A stretch of 64,000 nt of DNA from Castanea sativa. Taxonomy: Eukaryota > Streptophyta > Magnoliopsida > Fagales > Fagaceae. Made by a program: the position numbers and the translations under genes. The stretch lies in NCBI RefSeq assembly GCF_040712315.1, contig NC_134013.1:34755001-34819000 (forward strand), read 5' to 3'. A model generated the notes under the pieces. That model had not been told where the DNA came from, did no database searches, and saw nothing but the letters and a program-made list of their open reading frames with translations. Shown here piece by piece: positions 50,201-59,335 of the stretch (the first letter of the stretch is position 1; the number at the start of each line of letters is the position of its first letter).

Positions 50201-53078
50201 GGATCGATGGAAATAGGCTTACATCAAGCTTAAACAACATAAGTTTTGTGAACCCAAGTACTGATATTTTGCTTGCCTATTATAGGTACTCCCACTTTTT
50301 TTCTCCTTTCAAAATTATGTTCTTTTTTTATAGTTTGCAAGTACTTGCAGTTTATCATAACCTTATTTCAAAATATGGAACAGGAATTTGAGTGGCATTT
50401 ATACCACAGATTTTCCAAACTGGCCGCCAACTATGTTTAACTTTACTCAGGATGTTTTGCCAATGAATACTACGATACCAATTCAGGGGACCAAGGTTAA
50501 GGTACTAAACTATAATGAAGAGGTGGAGATAACATTTCAAGGAACTGAGGTATTGAATGCATCAGAGAATCATCCAGTGCACATGCATGGGTACAGCTTT
50601 TATGTAGTTGGATCAGGTTACGGCAATTTCAATAATGAGACTGACCCCAAAACCTATAACCTGGTTGATCCACTTGAAGTGAATACCGTAGGAGTGCCAA
50701 AGAATGGATGGGCTACCATCAGATTCAAAGCAAGTAATCCTGGTAAGCTCTTTAGCTTTGTTTTAAAATTAAACTAATTTAGAAAAGGAATAAAGATTAA
50801 CGTGATCTTTAACTCTTAATTAGTTTTGTACCACACCTCACCTCGACCTGACTCTTACTTTTGATCTTGGGTTAGTCACTTTTTTTAAGTAAATAATAAT
50901 ACTTATTAGAACACACACGAAAATAATAATAGTGTTTTAAATTGGGTTTATAATACATTATATAACTAGAGTACAACTACAAAAGGGTCTAACCTCTGTA
51001 GTTGTAGACTGAGGTTATAAACAGCGAACACTAGACACACACAACCAATGTGGGATAAATATCACTATTTTTTTTTTTAAGTAAACAGTAATATTTATTA
51101 GAACACGCACAAAAATAATAATAGTGTTTTAAACCGGGTTTATAATACATTATATAACCAGAATACAAATACAAAAGGGCTTAGCCTTTGTACTTATTAG
51201 GCTATCACTTAGTCCCTGTTTTGCAAAAAAGTTTACCCCAATTCCACAAATTTACTTTGTATGTATTGTTAGGAAACATAGTAATTAAACGCACAATATT
51301 AAAATCAAGAGAAATATTTCTCTTGTGAAATTTAGAACTGGATTGAATTGCCTTGCTTAAGTTCACAATTTGTCTCATTCTATGGGGTTTAGATCCAATG
51401 GTTGAATTTCCTTACTTAGTTTACCAAAAAAAAAAATTTCCTTACTAATAATTAAATAGAAAAAATACACAAAATATTAACGAAGTTAGACAATTATTGT
51501 CTTATATTTTTGGGATAGCAATTTAGGATCTTCCACATTTCACAAGATTCACAAGATGCTTGTAAAAGAATATTTGTATATGTAAGTTCATGTTGTGATT
51601 ACACTATAACATGTTGTACTCTCATGTATCATATTTCACTTTTGGGGGAATAATTTACTATGAGTTGTTGGAAATCAGTGGGCCTTCACACAGTCACACT
51701 CTCAAATACTCACACCACTTGAAAGAAGCAATTCACACTCACGCACTCCAAGGAAGCGAGAGTGGAGTAAGAGAGGAAGACAACTTTCTAGTTTTTACTG
51801 CTTGTATTTCTTTTCTTTCACTCGTCCTTACAAATTGACGGATACATGAGATATATACCGTATACACCCACATACAACCATAAGTTTTTTTTGTATTTAT
51901 TATATGACTCCAAAAAAAAAAAAAACTATTCACTCCATAAAATTCTTTCATTGATTTCATATACGTTTAGATCCTCTACTTATTTCAAAAATTAAATTTA
52001 ACTCTCAACCCCCCCCCCCCCCTTTGAAACTTCATTCTCTCATTATTATTTTCTAAAATAATTACCAAATAGGGGATCAATTATTTTCCACTTATTTACC
52101 AAGGTTTTAAATGTTTTACAAAATAGGAACAAATCCACACAGTTTTACAATAGAAACAAATCCACTCTATTTTTTGTTTATACCAATTTTCTTTTACTTT
52201 TTATTTTTTTGCTTTGTTCTAATTGATTCACCAATTTCAATTATAAGAATAAATTTTTAACAAAATATAGAAAGCGAAGTGTAAATATGTCATAGTTTGG
52301 GTGTTAATTTAACTAAGATGACACTGAACAAAGTAGCCCCTTCAAATCAACATTTATTTTGTGTTGTTTTTGTAAGTAGAACCTAATAAGTATTTTTGAT
52401 AGAGTCCAATTGAACGTTCTATTTGGTGTCAAAATTTTTAGTTTCAGCATTTTTTGAAACTTAGATCTTTCTCTAGTCCCAATCATCAATTCATCAATTT
52501 TTTTTTTGGTTATCAAATTTGATTTTTTTTTAACTGTATATTTATTTTTGGGTGGTGGGGAGTTAGCGGTAGTTTGAGGTTTGGAATTAGATGCTATATA
52601 TATATATAGACACACACACATGAAAGAATAGTTTTATTTATAGATGAGAATTATTCTAGCATCTACTTATAAGGACAAAATACCATTTTAATTTTATAGA
52701 TTTCCTTGTTTTAACTATGATAAAATTTGCATTTTAACTTATGATAGTTTTGAATAATGAGTTTGATTTATAGACCTATAGTTTTTATTTTTTTGAGAAA
52801 CACACACGCACACACACACATCTCATCCCCCTTCCACTATATATATATATATATATATATAGATTTATAGACCTATAGTTGATAGGCTATTTTTTTTTGC
52901 TAATTATGCATATGTTATATTATACATGATTCTGTTTTAATATCTATAGTCTGTAAATCTAAGATATTTCACTTTTTGTCAACAAAAAAAAGAAAAAGAA
53001 AAGAAATTTCACTTAAAATTCTAAATATATAGAAATTTCACACACACGCGTGCACACACACACATCTCATCCCCCTTC

Positions 53079-53123
<45 letters not shown>

Positions 53124-53664
53124 TTTATAGACCTATGGTTGATAGGCTATTTTTTTTTCTTCTAATTATGCATATATTATATTATACATGATTCTGTTTT
53201 AATATCTATAGACTGTAAATCTAAGATATTTCACTTTTTGTCAACCAAAAAAAGAAATTTCACTTAAAATTCTAAATATGATTTTTTTAATTGTGTATGG
53301 AATTTTTTTTTCTTTTTATTTATTAATACATACTTATTGATTTTATTTATTTATTTTATCACGAATTTTTTTTACACTAACTTTTTATATATATAGTCTT
53401 GAATCTCATTACTTGTTGTAATATATATAAATCAGAAATAATGAAACTTATACTAACAAGGGATGATATGTACTAGGTGTATGGTTTTGGCACTGCCATC
53501 TTGATCGACATCTTAGTTGGGGCATGAATACTGTGATGATAGTGAAGGACGGTGGCACACCCGAGACAAGTATGCGCCCTCCTCCAACTTATATGCCTCC
53601 TTGTACACTACCCTACATCACTTGGGTTGAGGACTTTGACGATTCTCTGGGAGATGTTAATTGA
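38075..53664 (+). CDS. Laccase (plant multicopper oxidase), seven exons, apparently intact
   Basis: Exons 38075-38200, 38340-38491, 41376-41620, 49402-49527, 49685-50285, 50384-50742, 53477-53664; all introns are GT-AG and the 1797 coding bases give 598 residues plus stop, close to the usual 550-600. Residues 1-34 form a secretion signal ([12 protein letters not shown], cleavage likely after AEA). Copper ligands: H92-W-H94-G, W-W-H137-A-H139-S-D, H480-PVH483-M-H485-G, and H542-C543-H544-L-D-R-H548. The residue ten after the Cys is M553, the axial position of type-1 copper. Plant laccases are apoplastic enzymes that oxidise phenolics with O2, as in lignin or flavonoid polymerisation. The wording suggests the LAC14/LAC15 group, unproven. 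Many N-glycosylation sequons are visible. Confidence 0.93.
38340..38491 (+). CDS. Laccase exon 2
   Basis: 152 bp, the size expected for the second exon of plant laccases. Encodes [18 protein letters not shown] to the first half of the HWHG copper motif; the Trp codon is split by intron 2. Confidence 0.93.
38870..40090. mobile_element. Long-TIR element in laccase intron 2
   Basis: Ends GGGTAAACTAC and GTAATTTACCC-type are inverted, and arms of about 130 bp share TCAATTTAGYCC, TATTGTATCAA and repeated (T)TAATTTGATTCC segments. The GGGTAAATTA...GGTCCCT edge is typical of a common plant Mutator-like end. Interior anonymous with a T run at 39193-39210. Target duplication not clear in AT-rich flanks. 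Confidence 0.6.
40376..40735 (+). repeat. Four-copy tandem repeat, ~90-bp unit, in laccase intron 2
   Basis: Units beginning ATCCTCACATTG recur near 40378, 40469, 40560 and 40645, each followed by ACATGTGACAGTTCTTTTGT and TTTGGTGGTT. Unit length varies between about 85 and 92 bp. Confidence 0.8.
40740..41000 (+). repeat. Degenerate GGTATTTTGG-type low-complexity repeat
   Basis: Irregular recurrence of GGGTATTTT, GGCCATTTT and GGAGGTTT in laccase intron 2. The short GGTTAAGGTTAGGGG piece near 40763 is part of it and not a telomeric array. Confidence 0.5.
41376..41620 (+). CDS. Laccase exon 3
   Basis: 245 bp, again the family size. Encodes [19 protein letters not shown] and the [10 protein letters not shown] copper motif, ends EEIIILG split before intron 3. 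Confidence 0.95.
41621..42320. other. Laccase intron 3, first part, no element recognised
   Basis: AT-rich intron sequence. Contains two copies of CATCAGAATTTTCCTYR (near 42075 and 42171). No gene seen. Confidence 0.4.
42321..43271 (-). repeat. 3' LTR of the intron-3 copia element
   Basis: 951 bp. It carries two copies of the CAGTACGTGACTAAC-type tandem unit where the other LTR has three. TCGATAGATT/TCTATCGAG inverted motifs lie near 43029-43100. Confidence 0.82.
45267..46150 (-). pseudogene. Copia gag remnant with two zinc knuckles
   Basis: Starts about 46150 within the gag C-terminal region: Cys- and Lys-rich helix ([19 protein letters not shown]), a coiled coil ([18 protein letters not shown]) and a YIPPFKRN motif. 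A one-base frameshift near 45640-45670 is needed to join the next part; across it two CCHC knuckles lie in tandem, [14 protein letters not shown] and [14 protein letters not shown]. The coding part ends at about 45267 with WVRNEPKT. Typical of SIRE-like gag. No pol follows. Confidence 0.8.
46207..47073 (-). repeat. 5' LTR of the intron-3 copia element
   Basis: 867 bp partner of 42321-43271. Contains three tandem ~34-bp units (46561-46650) with CAGTACGTGACTAACTCC. Confidence 0.82.
47355..47783. mobile_element. PIF/Harbinger-like MITE in laccase intron 3
   Basis: Inverted ends GGTTATGTTTGGTAAC and GTTACCAAACATACCC, with further pairing of TTCTATTTTCAAAA and TTTTGAAAATAGAA. Flanked on both sides by TAA (47352-47354 and 47784-47786), the 3-bp target duplication of Harbinger/Tourist elements. 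429 bp, non-coding. Confidence 0.82.
47960..49040 (+). pseudogene. Ty3/gypsy gag relic in laccase intron 3
   Basis: Degenerate plus-strand pieces: KEQFLPF(Y)YSQ near 48376-48410, [16 protein letters not shown] at 48488-48540 and a zinc knuckle [14 protein letters not shown] at about 48811-48852 followed by a Glu-rich tail. Order and wording are those of a gypsy gag. Many stops and shifts. No LTR recognised around it. Confidence 0.8.
49402..49527 (+). CDS. Laccase exon 4
   Basis: 126 bp (about 129 usual). Encodes [11 protein letters not shown] to [14 protein letters not shown]. Separated from exon 3 by a 7.8-kb intron full of transposons. Confidence 0.95.
49685..50285 (+). CDS. Laccase exon 5
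   Basis: 601 bp. Encodes the second cupredoxin domain, including [19 protein letters not shown] and [12 protein letters not shown], and ends LLAYYR before a 98-bp intron. Confidence 0.95.
50384..50742 (+). CDS. Laccase exon 6
   Basis: 359 bp. Begins [15 protein letters not shown] and contains [14 protein letters not shown], the third copper signature. In many laccases exons 5 and 6 are one exon. Confidence 0.95.
50882..51065 (-). repeat. SINE-like repeat copy A (laccase intron 6)
   Basis: On the minus strand it begins near CATTGGTTGTGTGTGTC, contains GGTTAGACCCTTTTGTAG and CATTATATAACTAG-type sequence, and ends in an A-rich tail after CTAATAAGTATTATT. Copies B, C and D share this. Which retroposon family is unknown to me. 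Confidence 0.7.
51072..51200 (-). repeat. SINE-like repeat copy B, truncated (laccase intron 6)
   Basis: Tandem with copy A and in the same orientation; lacks the 5' half. Confidence 0.7.
52801..53280. repeat. 240-bp tandem duplication in laccase intron 6
   Basis: Two copies (52801-53040 and 53041-53280). Each has a CACACACGC tract, ATCTCATCCCCCTTCC, an (AT)n run, GATTTATAGACCTAT and TTGATAGGCTATTTTTTTT. The (AT)n run is longer in the second copy. Confidence 0.9.
53477..53664 (+). CDS. Laccase exon 7
   Basis: 188 bp with stop. Encodes [17 protein letters not shown], the fourth copper signature with the type-1 Cys, and the tail [17 protein letters not shown] at 53662-53664. Confidence 0.95.
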
Positions 53665-53884
53665 AGGCGTATATATGGATTAAAATAGGGTGATATGAAT
53701 AATGATAGATATTAGGTTTATCAGGATTTTAACGAAGAAACGTTGAGTTGTGAAAATTCACATTATGTTAATTAATTGGTGACAATAATTATTTGATGAA
53801 AGGAATTAAGTAAAGTGCTCTTTAAGTGTAATATTTTTATATATTCATCAAATTCATTTTTGCCTACATATGTATGAAATCATA

Positions 53885-54212
53885 TCTTACATTGGTTGTG
53901 TGTGTTAGAATTTCAATTCAGTCCTTATAACCCCAGTTTAATACTACAAAGGTTAGACCCTTTTGTAGTATTACTCTAGTTGTGTAATATATTATAAGCC
54001 TGTTTAAAAAACTCTATATACCAAGGTAGTTGATACCATACCGGTACTAGTCGTACTGGACGGTATGTACCGTACCGGTATGTATACTGATATCGAAATG
54101 CCAATGTTTCGTACCGGTTTAAATACCGGCTATGTACAAGATTGGCTCCCTTGCTATATATTACTTTCGTCTTTGTGTGTTCTAATAAGTATTATTGTTT
54201 CCTAAAAAAAAG
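53885..54212 (+). repeat. SINE-like repeat copy C, interrupted
   Basis: Same family as copies A and B but in the opposite orientation, ending in CTAATAAGTATTATTGTTTC and eight A. Split by a 133-bp insertion at 54021-54153. Confidence 0.75.
54021..54153. mobile_element. 133-bp GGTAC-rich MITE in copy C
   Basis: Flanked by the 7-bp duplication CTATATA (54014-54020 and 54154-54160). Ends CCAAGG and CCCTTG are weakly inverted. Interior repeats the GTACCGG/CCGGTAC motif many times, as at 57845-58412. Confidence 0.65.
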
Positions 54213-54352
54213 GGATGTTTATCCTACATTGATTGTGTGTGTTAAAGTTTCAATTCTTATAATTCCAGGCTACTACTACAAATGTTAGGCCATTTTGTAG
54301 TGGTACTCGGTTATGTGTAATATATTATAAGCCTGTTTGAAAAACTCAAAAT
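54213..54352 (+). repeat. SINE-like repeat copy D, truncated
   Basis: Begins right after the A run of copy C with ATGTTTATCCTACATTG, has TGTTAGGCCATTTTGTAGTG and ends at GTTTGAAAAACTC. Confidence 0.65.
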
Positions 54353-55322
54353 ACAGATATAAGTTTCATTTTTTTTATGACTACTCGTTGAAGTTAAAAA
54401 ATTTGAAGGCTTGATCAGACATGACTCCTAATATACAATTATCCAAAAGATCCCGCTTCATTATTTTTCCATAAACGTGGTGTTTAACTTTACATTACTT
54501 GAATTTGGCAGAAGTCTTGATTTACGTTGGTGACTTGGACTATTTTCTGAGGTATTTTGTTAGATGTTTTGAATCTATGTAGATAGTTGGAGAATATAAA
54601 ATTTAATTATAAATTTTACAAATTACTGTCTTATAAATTAGTTTGAAATTACCGTTCGATTCCACGAGCACTTATACCTATGAAGTGACCATCATGCTAA
54701 AAGTACATGGTGGTCTCTTGGTCGTGGTTTTAAAAACCAAACTATATTGGCCAATTGAACTAGTTCAACCGGGAATCAGATATGGAACTGGTTCGGTAAA
54801 AATTAGAAAACATTGCAAAAATCGGAAAACATTGCAAAACCCCCAAAAAAAATGCTGCAAAATGTTTTGTAATGTTTCTTGCAACACTTTTGAATTCTGA
54901 ACGCTACAAGAGTTGTGTAGCAATATCCCTATTGAAACGTTTATAAGAAATGCCATAATAAATTTTTACTTTTACAACTTTTGCTAAACCCCTTCAATAA
55001 ACCCTAAATTTGTTCATTCAAAATCCAATGTAACTGTTTTTAAAACTGCTACATTAGAGAACATAATGTAGTGTTTTGATAGATGTTGTTACTAAAATTT
55101 TCAAATTGAATTATAGAAAGCAATATTTCATGTATACACTAATATTCATCCATTATCTAATTGCAATTACTAATCGATGATCAAATAATTAAATTTCATT
55201 CACAATGCTCCAAATATTAAATTGACATAAATATTCACATTTCTTAAAATAAATTTATTACAACAAGTTTCATCAATACACAACATAAAGCATAATAACA
55301 TTGTAAAATTCAACAATAAAGC
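54353..55322. other. AT-rich intergenic DNA
   Basis: Includes a stretch with CAATTGAACTAGTTCAACC (54751-54769) and TGCAAAAYMYY repeats (54810-54870) of MITE-like character. No gene seen. Confidence 0.4.
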
Positions 55323-55786
55323 GCACAATCTTTTCAATTCGTGTCTTCATTAAAAAATAATGATTCTCAGTCACACACTAAATGGAAGCTTGTTACTGAT
55401 GTTTCTTACCTACAACACAATCACAAAGATAAAGATTTAAAATACGCCATTGATAAAATTACAATATGCAAACTTATCATACAAATCAATCGCATATTTG
55501 ATTCATTTTAAACAAGTCAAACATTTTTCAACTACAACAATATATTACAAGAACTACATACAAATCAGTGAACTATGTACCTTTACCACTGGATAACAAT
55601 CCTTGACATGAACTTCTGATGATTGCCTAAACTGCACAATCTTTTCAATTCGTGTCTTCATTAAAAACAATGATTCTCAGTCACGCACCAAATGCAAGCT
55701 TATTACTGATGTTTTTTACCTACAACACAATCATAAAGATAAAGATTTAAAGTACGTAATTGATAAATTACAATATGCAAACTTAT

Positions 55787-56613
55787 TGATGAGGAGAAAA
55801 ATCACCCTCGTCCAAAGGAAGAGAAAGCTAGCTTCATCCATCAAGCCAGCATCGTCCATGTGATGAACAACTATAGCATACATTAAATGAGTTCCCTATA
55901 AATGACACGAGTAACAGTTAATGTGCCAGACAGGAAAAAGCGTAACTGATGGACCAACAGTAGAAGACCATTGAAGTCTATTACGTCTCTACATACATTA
56001 TAATGAATTATTGAGATTGTCTATTTCTCGACGGATGGATTAAACACTATTCAATGCAAGGTGTAACATATGGACATCAATGACAGGTGAAACCATAAAA
56101 GACATTCAATGCCTAAGACAACTAAGTAGTAATGTACGTGCATCAACGAATGAATAGCCATTGGCAGACAATAAAAGCTAGCCATTAATACCAACGGCTC
56201 CATATCTTATGAATGTAGATATTCATTCAGAAAATGAAGACAAGGGCTATAAAAACCCACACAAATCAAAGGCAAAGGTACACACAACTCTCACCCCAAA
56301 AACTATTCTCAAGTTGAATTTTTTTGCAATATTCTTCGATTGAATCTCATTCTAACTTAATCATTGGAGGGTGTTTGGCAAACACCACACCGGTGTATCC
56401 ATATTTCTCCATCTCATATCTTATTGCAAGTTTGTCTTTGGACGAAGCCAATAATAAGCTTTGTCCATCTATATTGACAAGGAGAGAAGAACATCACCAA
56501 AAGCTATAAAGTTAGAGAAGAACGGCACCAATAGGTTCGTCTCTGGATGAAGCCGATGCCTTTGTCCATCTGTATCAACGAGGAGTTCATATTGACTATT
56601 TTTTGCATCATCA
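55787..56613 (+). repeat. Solo LTR
   Basis: 827 bp with ends TGATGAGG and GCATCATCA and a perfect 5-bp target duplication CTTAT (55782-55786 and 56614-56618). A TATA box (TATAAAAA, 56248-56255) sets the orientation. No internal region remains, as expected after LTR-LTR recombination. Confidence 0.85.
56248..56255 (+). promoter_or_regulatory. TATA box of the solo LTR
   Basis: TATAAAAA followed by ACCCACACAAATC, a plant-like core promoter arrangement. Confidence 0.5.
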
Positions 56614-56770
56614 CTTATCATACAAATCAATTGTATATTTGATTCATTTTAAACAAGTCAAACATTTTTCAACTACAACAATATATTACAAGAACTACAT
56701 ACAAATAAATGAACTACATACCTTTACCACAGGATAACAATCCTTGACATGAACTTTTGATGATTGCCCT

Positions 56771-57844
56771 CTTTATTATCAAACCAAGATATTAATTAGT
56801 TTTTGGTGTTGGAGAGGATTGAACCCCAGATCTCTTATTCAACCATTAGAAATTTTACCAGTTAAATCAACTAGAACCCAAAAAAGAAATGGTACATTAT
56901 TAAATAAATGTAGCACTACTAGACATGTTTGCAACCTAATGTAGCACATAAATAAATAATTCCAACAATGACTTAGAAAATGTGGTGAAAATGAAAATAA
57001 TAATGACATAAGTTTAATTTAAAAGCATAACATAATCACAATCTGATTTTTTATTTGTTTAGCAAATAAGGCAATTTAAAATTGAATTGAACTAGACATG
57101 CAGACTAGAGGTCCAAAGATTGAAATTGAATTAAATTGGCAAGTTTCCACTAGGGATCTTGAATTTTGCTAGATATCCACTAAGGTGTTTAGCTTAGGAA
57201 AAGGTCCACTAGGGAGCTTGGACTTTGACGGTCGAAGAAAGAATTAAGAATGATCTTGATCTAAATAGAGACGAAGAATAAACACGATCTTGAACTTTTT
57301 AGAAGTCCACTAGGAAAGGGATTTTTGACTTCTTAGAGGCCCAACGATTGCTTTGAAAGTTATGGGGAGAATTTTTATTTTGAATTTTGATGATTTATCA
57401 TAAAAACCTTTTAAGAAAACATGAATTTTTGAAAAAAAAAAATTGTGAGTTAACTCAAGTTTGACCTACCAACTTAATCAAACTGAGTCGACTCAGTTAG
57501 TAAAAGGGGGATGAGGAGGTGAAACTTGGTCCCCCCCATCTTCTTCTTCTTCTTTTTTCTTTTTCTTTCTCACTTATAATCTTATCTTCCACCATTTATA
57601 GTTTTTTTTTTCTAACTTTCAATTTCCAAACTCAAAATCAAGCTTAGAAACTTCAATTTTTTGGGTTTCAAGTGTGATTAATTTCATTTTTCTTGAAAAT
57701 TTTGTCAAAAAAGTTCACCTTTGGTGTTCTTGAAAAACACACTTTTGTGGCTTCCTCTTCTTCACACAATACGTCCATGAAATTATCCTTTTCAAAGAGA
57801 GGTAGTTTGGGGTTGATTGAATTGGACGCAATAGCAAGGAAGTC
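56771..57844. other. Intergenic DNA without recognised element
   Basis: Contains recurrent CCACTARGG phrases (57149-57310) and a GAGTTGGT/CTCAGTTAG stretch near 57480-57500. No coding region identified. Confidence 0.35.
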
Positions 57845-58412
57845 AATACTGTACAGGAGGCTGTACCGGTTTGGCCATTGGTACAATATATTTTGGATAC
57901 CGGTTAATACCCGTGTACCGTTTTGGGTTTACCGCTATTTCATATATTTAATACACACACACACAAAATCTCTATTTACACACACATACACACATAGACT
58001 CTCCAACTTTTAGTCTCATAAATACCTTCCATTTCAACTATTGTCTACTGATTGATATAGCAACCTAAAGATCAACTGGAGATTAAAATTGATGTAGGTA
58101 AAACAATTAAAAAAGAAGAAAATGGAACTCTTAATTCAAACACCAAATCCAAATTAAGTAAAGGAATTAGAGAGATCAAAGGTTAGGTGAAATAATGAAA
58201 TTATCTACAAAATACTTTCATTATTGATTATTATAGAGACAAAATTGCCACAATTACAAAAAAAAAAAAAACACAGCATTTTGTGTTTTGGTCCGGTACA
58301 GTCGGAATTCGCCGGTACGATTGGTATTTTTTCCAGTACAAAATAGAAGTGTACCGATGCATTGGTTGGTACGGTATGTACCGGCCGGTATCGCTACGGT
58401 ATCAACCACCCT
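57845..58412. repeat. GGTAC-rich repeat, longer relative of 54021-54153
   Basis: Left part has TGTACCGGTTTGG, GATACCGGTTAATACC and TGTACCG, the right part GGTCCGGTAC, GCCGGTACGATTGG, TGGTACGGTATGTACCGG and GGTATCAACCACCC. The last matches the GGTAGTTGATACC start of the small MITE in inverse orientation. Middle anonymous with a CA repeat. Probably a non-autonomous DNA transposon. Confidence 0.5.
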
Positions 58413-59335
58413 GTGCAATAATGATAGAAAATTAGATAGCAGCTAGATTTAGGTCATGATCAATATTTTAGGGAAGGGATAGAGGGAGGTAGGAGACTTG
58501 AAAATGTGGATGCAATAAATTGCAAGTGTTTCCAAGGATGCTGGACTTTTTTTAGCGGTGGTCATCACTTGGATTTGTAAAAATGGTTAAATCATGCAAG
58601 TAACCACTGAATGAGGGTTTTGAAGATAGTCATAATTGCATTGTATAAGTGTTTGGGTTTTTTTGTTTTATTTATTTATTTGTTAATTAGTAGGATTTGT
58701 ATAATGTAATTAGGCTATGCTTTGAGAACGTTTTATGAATGGTATTTTTTAGTTTTATTTGAAAGGGTGATTTTAAGGATTGTTGTCATATTTGGTTGAT
58801 TAAACTTCCTCTTCGAGAATTGAGATGATAATTCTCATATGTTCTCACCATTCTCCCACTTCGAATTAAGAAATTAGGCTTCATGTTGTATTCTCTTAAA
58901 AATAAAATTGATTAATTTGGGCATCTAAACATGAAAATTCTTAATTTTTTTAAAACCCAATTTCATCAAAATTGAAAATTTGGAATATTTTAAATTTTAA
59001 ATTTTTGTGGAGTGTTTAGTGGACATTTTAAAATGAGCAATGCAAAAAATAAAAAATAAAAATATTTCTATTAATTAACTATGGGATACACTCTCAAATC
59101 AAATTGCCAACTTAAGAGAATTTGAAGTGTGTCCAAAAAGCTTGGCTTTAAAAAGTAGGTATTTAATTTAATTTTTTTTTAAAATTTTAAAAACACCCAA
59201 TAAAGTAACTCCGTGTGAGAGGGAGAAAACTGCATCTAATGTAAGATATACCGTCTTGTGCATCATGGCACATGCTTCCGTCCGTGTGTGGTCCACCTCC
59301 ATGTGAGAGAAAGAAAATAATCGCAAAAATAAGAA
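58413..59335. other. AT-rich spacer before LINE-B
   Basis: No gene seen. The last ~130 bp (GTGTGAGAGGGAG, CCACCTCCATGTGAGAG) may be the LINE-B 5' leader. Confidence 0.35.

Larger units (their letters stand above)
55323..56770. repeat. 311-bp tandem duplication, second copy split by a solo LTR
   Basis: Copy 1 about 55323-55633, copy 2 about 55634-55786 plus 56614-56770. Shared: CACAATCTTTTCAATTCGTG, CAATGATTCTCAGTCAC, AACAAGTCAAACATTTTTC, GGATAACAATCCTTGACATG. Non-coding. Confidence 0.88.
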
